From contig JADJFT010000006.1 of the NCBI GenBank assembly GCA_016708465.1, positions 186,001 to 250,000 of the forward strand: a stretch of 64,000 nucleotides of DNA, read 5' to 3'. Under the pieces are notes generated by a model. The model was not told where the DNA came from, ran no database searches, and worked only from the letters and a program-made list of their open reading frames with translations. Below, piece by piece: positions 60,231 through 64,000 of this stretch; the stretch's first letter is position 1, and each line of letters opens with the position of its first letter. A program made the translations under genes and the position numbers. Source of the stretch: Rhodanobacteraceae bacterium. GTDB lineage: Bacteria > Pseudomonadota > Gammaproteobacteria > Xanthomonadales > Ahniellaceae.

Positions 60231-60260
60231 ATCGAGGCCAGTTTTTCTACGGCTTCGTTA
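60212..60260 (+). other. Degenerate attC-like site at the cassette-tract boundary
   Basis: ATCCAAC (60216-60222) fits the integron R'' core RYYYAAC and GTTAGA (60258-60263) fits the R' core apart from its last position. The inner arms pair only weakly (GAGGCC with GGCTTC). It sits exactly where the acyltransferase remnant stops and the first cassette gene starts. The call rests mainly on position. Confidence 0.3.
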
Positions 60261-60270
60261 GAGCCTAAAT

Positions 60271-60681
60271 ATGCGCCCCCGAGTTTTGCTCGTATTAGTC
60301 TCGATCACATGCGTCGCATGTGTTCCGTCTACAGAGCGCATCCATTCGCAGCTTCGTGCAGCTACACGGAGTGATGCTGCGTTGGATTGCGGCTCTGTTT
60401 CGCTTTCGCATCGTGCAGAGCCTTCGTCCGCGTGTGCCGCCGCGGCCCTCGCTTCGCGCAAGCCCTTCTTCGTTGCGTTTCAGCTGCAAGGCATCGACTC
60501 ACAGATCTGGGAGGGGCTCGCCTTCGGGGGTGATGGGCAAGCTCAAGTCGTACGCTTCGACTCAGACCCCAGTGGTGGTCGGCGTTTCTTTCCGCGTCCT
60601 CGTCTGGCAGTGGCACCGTGCGCCTCCCCGGCGCTTCCGGCACAATTGGGCGGGCCTATCCGCTGCGGAGTTGGGCGCTAA
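60271..60681 (+). CDS. Cassette-borne small exported protein (cassette 1)
   Basis: 136 residues with a probable lipoprotein or secretory signal (MRPRVLLVLVSITCVAC). The mature protein has paired cysteines and the segment ALDCGSVSLSHR, then SACAAAALASRKPFFVAF. The stop TAA lies inside the integron core sequence GCGCTAAC, the usual end of a gene cassette. Similar features (xNC or DC, then SC-A-x2-AIAS-x-KAF) occur in the cassette 2 protein, so the two look like distant members of one family. I do not recognise a function. Confidence 0.6.
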   Translation: MRPRVLLVLVSITCVACVPSTERIHSQLRAATRSDAALDCGSVSLSHRAEPSSACAAAALASRKPFFVAFQLQGIDSQIWEGLAFGGDGQAQVVRFDSDPSGGRRFFPRPRLAVAPCASPALPAQLGGPIRCGVGR

Positions 60682-60683
60682 CT
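60673..60683 (+). other. attC site, left half (R'' core), split by the IS
   Basis: GGGCGCTAAC (60673-60682) is the exact reverse complement of GTTAGCGCCC at 62210-62219 on the other side of the insertion sequence. It contains the cassette 1 stop codon. Joining the flanks gives CTAACTATCATTCAAGCC, a typical attC left arm. Confidence 0.75.
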
Positions 60684-60702
60684 ATCATCTATGGACTCCT
60701 CC

Positions 60703-60965
60703 TCACGTCAACCTGATTGATTTTGATCGGTGTCATCACGAAGGGACCGGTGCAGTCGTCTATCCGTCCTCGAAGTGGCGGGTTTATCCGCCGGGGACAT
60801 CATGGAATTCGCAGGTGCGGGGCCGATCGTTCAAGCGACCTCGAAGGTCAGAATAGTTATCGGCCTTTCCGCACCGCGCCGAGCCGCTGGTGATGAGTTT
60901 GATCTGATCGATCCGTTGACGTGTCTGTCGGGTGAAAAGGAAGGGTGAGTTGACTGATCGTTTGC
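60703..60965 (-). ncRNA. Candidate guide RNA (seekRNA/bridge RNA) region of the IS, full-length copy
   Basis: Non-coding end of the IS downstream of its transposase, where IS1111-group elements encode their target-guiding RNA. It contains nested dyads: GGCGG/CCGCC (60777-60792), and GGCCGAT (60821-60827) with ATCGGCC (60859-60865) enclosing GACCT-CGA-AGGTC (60837-60849). The same structures are kept in the partial copies at 62.7 and 63.5 kb. Exact RNA ends cannot be set from sequence alone. Confidence 0.55.
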
Positions 60966-60970
60966 GCTGA

Positions 60971-62049
60971 TCAGGCGACGGCGGCGCGCATCGGCACCTC
61001 CGAATCGAAGCGTGTCGCGTAGTTGGCGTCGAAGCGGCGATCGTGATGCCATGTGGCCCAGACGATGCGCGCAAGTTTGTTGGCCAGTGCGACTGCAGCC
61101 TTGTTGAAGCCGCGACGCTCGGCGAGCGCACCGCCCAGCTGCGCAATCGATCCATGGGTTTGCCCGCGACCTGCGCGCGCTTGGCTGCTGCGAGCACGGC
61201 GCGCGCGCCCTGGATCAGCAGCGTCCGACAGTACACGTCGCCACGTTTGCTCATTCGCCCGAGCGTGCGTGTCGATCCGCTGGAATGCTCCTTCGGCGTG
61301 AAGCCGAGCCAACTCGCGAGCACGCGGCCGTCCTTGAAGCGTTGTATGTCGCCGATCGATGCGCGCATCGCTGTCGCGATGACCCAGCCGATACCAGGCA
61401 GCGATTCGAGCCGTGAGATCACCGGGTCGTTCTGGCCATCTCGGCCAATGCGCGATCTGTCTCGACAATGCGTTGCTCAAGCGCGGGAATTTCTTCAAGC
61501 AGTGCGCCGATCAAATCGCGGATGCGTTGATCCAACGCTTCGTGGCCCAGCACGTCGCGCATGGCCGATTGCCCACGCTGAGAGCCTTCGGGAATGGCGA
61601 TGCCAAACTCGCGCAGCGCGCCGCGCGCAAGATTGATTCTGGCCGTGCGCGTCTGTTGCCACTGCTGGCGTGACCGATGCAGCATCTGGATGACCTGCTG
61701 TTGCTCGGTCTTGATTGGCACCGGTTTCATATCCGTCGCCCGCGCTGCCTCGAGCAGGGCCAGGCAATCTGCGGCATCCGTCTTGTTGCGGCGCACATGC
61801 GGTCGCATACTGCGCCGGCAGCAATTTCACGTCATGTCCCAGCGAACGCAGCCAGCGGCCGAAGTGATGCCGAGCCGCACGCTTCCATCCCACGCGCACC
61901 GCCGAACGATTATGCCAATACGCGATGAACGCCGATCGCGACAGTCGATGTGATGCGACGACACGACCATCGGCATCAGCACCGACGAGTTGAAAGACGG
62001 ATTTCGCGAGATCGATGGCGACGGTCGCGACGACGGGATTACAATCCAT
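60971..62049 (-). pseudogene. IS110/IS1111 family transposase, multiply frameshifted
   Basis: About 360 codons from ATG 62049. The N-terminal DEDD RuvC-like domain begins MDCNPVVATVAIDLAKSVFQ with the first catalytic Asp. It continues in a second frame (RNKTDAADCLALLEAAR), then a third with the C-terminal Transposase_20 domain (SLPGIGWVIATAMRASIGD, WLGFTPKEHSSGS and RMSKRGDVYCRTLLIQGAR with its Ser/Gly region), and ends in a fourth (ERRGFNKAAVALANKLARIV). At least three frameshifts, near 61.9, 61.42 and 61.15 kb, prevent a full product as written. Confidence 0.85.
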
Positions 62050-62135
62050 GGCGTACTCCTCTGGCGGTGACTGATGAAGCAACACCTGCAGACTGGCACG
62101 TCGATACCGATGCCGCGCCGGGAGGAGTCCATCCC

Positions 62136-62219
62136 ATCATTCAAGCCGACCGCCGGGGAAGTTGTTCGTTCAAACCCACCGCTGCCAGCCGGCGGCGTCT
62201 TAACGAGGCGTTAGCGCCC
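62136..62219 (+). other. attC site, right part (L'' to R' core)
   Basis: Starts ATCATTCAAGCCGACCGCC, a typical attC left inner arm, and ends GGCGGCGTCTTAACGAGG followed by GTTAGCGCCC, the right inner arm and R' core. The inner arms pair (GACCGCC with GGCGGCGTC) and the outer core pairs perfectly with 60673-60682. With the IS removed, the site would be about 95 bases long. Confidence 0.75.
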
Positions 62220-62251
62220 AGAACAAATTAATCGCACGCTATTGCATTGGG

Positions 62252-62627
62252 ATGCTACTTCTCGTTAGCTCAGTGGCTCGGGCAGAACCAGAAGTGCTTG
62301 CCAGGCAACTCGCCGAACTCGCTGGCCCAGCCGCGATCAATTGCAGTCCTGACGGTTCTGCAGGCAAGCTAGCGCAAGCATTCTCATGTGCCAAGGACGC
62401 CATCGCCTCGTCCAAGGCCTTCTGGATTGTCGTCCGCCTCCTGCGCAGATTGCAGCTACTGGAGTGCAGCAGCTGGCGGCTGCTTGCTTTGGGAGGTCAC
62501 GTATGACACGAATCCTAACGGTTCCAGCACCGACACGCCGGAGCTCAAAAGCAAACAGTGCTCGGCGATACGCTTTAGCCCAGACCGTTACCCGTATGTC
62601 TTGTGCGTCCCCAAGCATGAGCGCTAA
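62252..62627 (+). pseudogene. Cassette-borne small exported protein (cassette 2), frameshifted
   Basis: The ATG at 62252 opens a short signal peptide (MLLLVSSVARAEP) and a domain with AAINCSPDGSAGK and FSCAKDAIASSKAFW. The frame then ends at 62506, whereas an adjacent frame carries CADCSYWSAAAGGCLLWEVT and ends YPYVLCVPKHER with TAA at 62625-62627, inside the core GAGCGCTAAC. One frameshift around 62430-62460 reconciles them into about 125 residues with conserved cysteines. The first half resembles the cassette 1 protein. Function unknown. Confidence 0.5.
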
Positions 62628-62628
62628 C

Positions 62629-62898
62629 TATGTCTATGGACTCCTCCATCACGTCAACCTGATTGATTTTGATCGGTGGCATCACGAAGGGACCGGTGCA
62701 GTCGTCTATCCGTCCTCGAAGTGGCGGGTTCATCCGCCGGGACATCATGGAATTCGCAGGTGCGGGCCGATCGTTCACGACCTCGAAGGTCAGAATAGTT
62801 ATCGGCCTTTCCGCACCGCGGCCGAGCCGCTGGTGAGTTTGATCTGATCGATCCGTTGACGTGCCTGTCGGGTGAAAAGGAAGTGAGGAAAACGAGGA
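62629..62898 (-). mobile_element. IS1111 remnant: non-coding guide-RNA end only (copy 2)
   Basis: Begins with the inverted repeat ATGGACTCCTCC (62636-62647), right after the cassette core CTAAC, and follows the full IS nearly base for base to about 62886 (AAAGGAAGTGA). It then leaves the IS before the transposase end. The dyad GGCCGAT (62765-62771)/ATCGGCC (62801-62807) is intact, with two bases lost in the inner loop. A GAGGAGCGAT at 62894 faintly resembles the other IS end, so a short internally deleted element is possible. No coding capacity. Confidence 0.8.
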
Positions 62899-62901
62899 GC
62901 G

Positions 62902-62971
62902 ATCTAACATGGCAGTCAACATGGACGCTGCGCGATAAAGCCGCGCAGCGCCGGTTACTTTTACATTAGGC
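62902..62971 (+). other. attC recombination site
   Basis: 70 bases. R'' core ATCTAAC (62902-62908, RYYYAAC) and R' core ATTAGGC (62965-62971, GTTRRRY with one deviation) enclose an imperfect palindrome. Its inner perfect stem is GCTGCGCG (62927-62934)/CGCGCAGC (62942-62949) with a seven-base loop. This is the most complete attC in the window and marks the start of cassette 3. Confidence 0.65.
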
Positions 62972-63006
62972 CGCAAACAACCGTCCCGTTCACCCATGGA
63001 GAAGGA

Positions 63007-63366
63007 ATGAAAACTCTCTTATTTATCGCGTTGTTCGCATCCACAGGGTGTTCCGGAGATCTTGTATCGACTCCGGCACCTCCAATACCCCAGCTGGTAG
63101 ATTCCAAGCAAGATTCTGATGTATTCGCGTGCTTCGACTCCGTGAAGCGCAGTGACGGATTACAACAGGCAAATATTCACTGCAAAATTGGACGTGAGTA
63201 TTGCTTTGAGGCAACTGGCGGCGCCGCATTCAGTCATGGTGCCAATTGCCGCGCATTACCGAAACTTGAGTCAAACTGTGCCGAGCTCGTTGCGGCTAAT
63301 GGTGCAGGTGCTTCATGCGTCGGCACACAAGCTTCAGGGCTACGTGTCAACTTCGCTTTCCCGTGA
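63007..63366 (+). CDS. Cassette-borne putative lipoprotein (cassette 3)
   Basis: 119 residues with a good GAGAAGGA ribosome-binding site and a lipoprotein-like signal (MKTLLFIALFASTGC, Cys15). The mature part has six further cysteines (ACFDSV, NIHCKIGREYC, GANCRA, SNCAEL, ASCVG), suggesting disulfides in the periplasm or outside. No family recognised. Base composition is more AT-rich than the core genes, as expected for a cassette. The integron core GCCTAAC lies 17 bases after its stop. Confidence 0.65.
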   Translation: MKTLLFIALFASTGCSGDLVSTPAPPIPQLVDSKQDSDVFACFDSVKRSDGLQQANIHCKIGREYCFEATGGAAFSHGANCRALPKLESNCAELVAANGAGASCVGTQASGLRVNFAFP

Positions 63367-63382
63367 TTACCTGTGAGTAGCC

Positions 63383-63394
63383 GCCTAACTAGGC
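63383..63394 (+). other. attC R'' core beside IS remnant copy 3
   Basis: GCCTAAC (63383-63389) matches the RYYYAAC core and, with the following TAGGC, forms GCCTA-AC-TAGGC. It is the start of the cassette 3 attC. The rest of the site is missing because the IS remnant starts here and continues into foreign sequence. Confidence 0.5.
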
Positions 63395-63745
63395 GTCTAT
63401 GGACTCCTCCCTACGTCAACCTGATTGATTTTGATCGGTGTCATCACGAAGGGACCGGGCAGTCGTCTATCCGTCCTCGATGGCTGGTTCATCCGCCGGG
63501 ACATCATGGAATTCGCAGGTGCGGGGCCGATCGTTCAAGCGACCTCGAAGGTCAGAATAGTTATCGGCCTTTCCGCACCGCGGCGCAGACGATGCGCGCA
63601 AGTTTGTTGGCCAGTGCGACTGCAGCCTTGTTGAAGCCGCGACGCTCGGCGAGCGCAATCGCCCAGCTGCGCAATCGATCCATGGGTTTGCCCGCGACCT
63701 GCGCGCGCTTGGCTGCTGCGAGCACGGCGCGCGTGCTGGATCGCA
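63392..63745 (-). mobile_element. IS1111 remnant with internal deletion (copy 3)
   Basis: Inverted repeat ATGGACTCCTCC at 63399-63410, then the guide-RNA end (dyad GGCCGAT 63525-63531, ATCGGCC 63563-63569) up to about 63583. The sequence then jumps directly to the part matching 61059-61205 of the full IS, that is, the transposase C-terminus (AERRGFNKAAVALANKLARI on the minus strand). It stops near 63745. So an internal segment is deleted and the other end is lost. Confidence 0.8.
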
Positions 63746-63845
63746 ACGACCTTGGGGTGACGACTCGCAGGTCGCGGGGTTCGGATTGAGAGGGTTGTCG
63801 GGCGCTGAAGTCTGCGGACAATTGAGAGAGTGTGCCAATGCGGCG
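63746..63845. other. Short unassigned spacer
   Basis: About 100 bases between the IS remnant and the second acyltransferase copy. I see no gene, inverted repeat end or attC core here. Its sequence does not repeat elsewhere in the window. Confidence 0.4.
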
Positions 63846-64000
63846 TCATTGCAGGCGATTCGACGCGCGCTTGCGAAAATACGGTCGCTCGGCAATGCGG
63901 TAGGACAGATCGGATGCGATCAGCGAAAGCATCAGTGCGAATGGCACGAAGATGAGTGATGCGGTGACTGGCCCGAGCGGCTTGATGGTTGGGCCGAGCG
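63846..64000 (-). CDS. Acyltransferase 3 family protein, C-terminal end (partial; second copy)
   Basis: The last 50 or so codons of an acyltransferase running off the right edge; the N-terminal part would lie beyond. From 63868 on it matches 59993-60125 with three differences in 133 bases. The end differs: after ERPYFRKRA this copy reads SNRLQ and stops at 63846-63848, whereas the first copy continues MRQNLIGRK. It may be the end of the intact parent gene. Confidence 0.75.
   Translation of the reverse strand, partial: LGPTIKPLGPVTASLIFVPFALMLSLIASDLSYRIAERPYFRKRASNRLQ

Larger units (their letters stand above)
60684..62135 (-). mobile_element. IS1111-group (IS110 family) insertion sequence inserted in an attC site
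   Basis: About 1.45 kb. Sub-terminal 12-base inverted repeats ATGGACTCCTCC (60691-60702) and GGAGGAGTCCAT (62121-62132) match the IS1111-type ends, with about 7 and 3 outer bases. One transposase gene runs on the minus strand, followed by about 270 non-coding bases at its 3' end. No flanking target duplication, as expected. The insertion splits an attC site of a gene cassette, the known target of the IS1111-attC subgroup. Confidence 0.85.

Noticed and set aside
60689..63580. The three approximately 190-260-base repeats as a CRISPR array or a novel dispersed repeat
   Set aside because: They are too long, irregularly spaced, and identical to the non-coding end of the IS beside them.

Overview
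The window looks like chromosomal DNA of a high-GC gammaproteobacterium, most likely a member or relative of the Lysobacterales (Xanthomonadales). The reasons are the protein families seen, the short LID-less adenylate kinase, a PPi-type phosphofructokinase next to a membrane H+-pyrophosphatase, an FNR-type regulator next to hemN, and a chromosomal gene-cassette tract. The organism call is an inference; there is no rRNA or tRNA gene in the window to anchor it.

Layout. 1-4.3 kb: an RND efflux pump (permease cut by the window edge, plus lipoprotein adaptor) divergent from a TetR regulator, then a GT10 fucosyltransferase-like gene. 4.4-6.4 kb: TPP riboswitch and thiC. 6.5-9.9 kb: broken ompW-like gene, LON-substrate-binding-like protein, mpl, a small membrane protein, TusA-like protein. 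9.9-16.9 kb: a pyrophosphate-centred block (adk, PPi-phosphofructokinase, H+-translocating pyrophosphatase, soluble pyrophosphatase) with a CDF metal exporter and an acyltransferase inside it. 17-31 kb: gap, an M1 aminopeptidase, a beta-propeller diguanylate cyclase, rlmJ, a Slp lipoprotein, a SET-domain protein, a second CDF transporter and several small enzymes. 31-42 kb: mfd, pgk, hemN with an FNR box, fnr, an MgtC-like membrane protein, pyk. 42-54 kb: EamA and SLC13 transporters, thiS-thiG-trmB, an ABC-2 exporter operon with HlyD adaptor, a diguanylate cyclase, purM-purN. 54-60 kb: a 428-residue unknown protein, metG divergent from apbC, an OmpA/DUF4892 protein.

The accessory region is 59.9-64 kb. 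It reads as part of an integron-type cassette array without a visible integrase. It has three small exported-protein genes whose ends lie at or near attC core sites, one complete attC site, and one attC site split by an IS1111-type (IS110 family) element. Two further partial copies of the same IS keep mainly its non-coding end, which in this family encodes the target-guiding RNA. The tract is flanked by two near-identical copies of the end of an acyltransferase gene.

Working together: the window holds PFK, GAPDH, PGK and PYK of glycolysis, with PPi rather than ATP as the likely phosphoryl donor at the PFK step and a proton pump that uses the same PPi. Thiamine synthesis is split between a riboswitch-controlled thiC and a thiS-thiG pair. 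FNR and its probable target hemN sit side by side.

Caution: about ten conserved genes here, several of them housekeeping genes (mpl, hppA, mfd, thiG), carry single-base frameshifts, often in short homopolymers. This pattern suggests residual indel errors in the assembly more than real gene decay, and coordinates of broken genes are given for the reconstructed reading.
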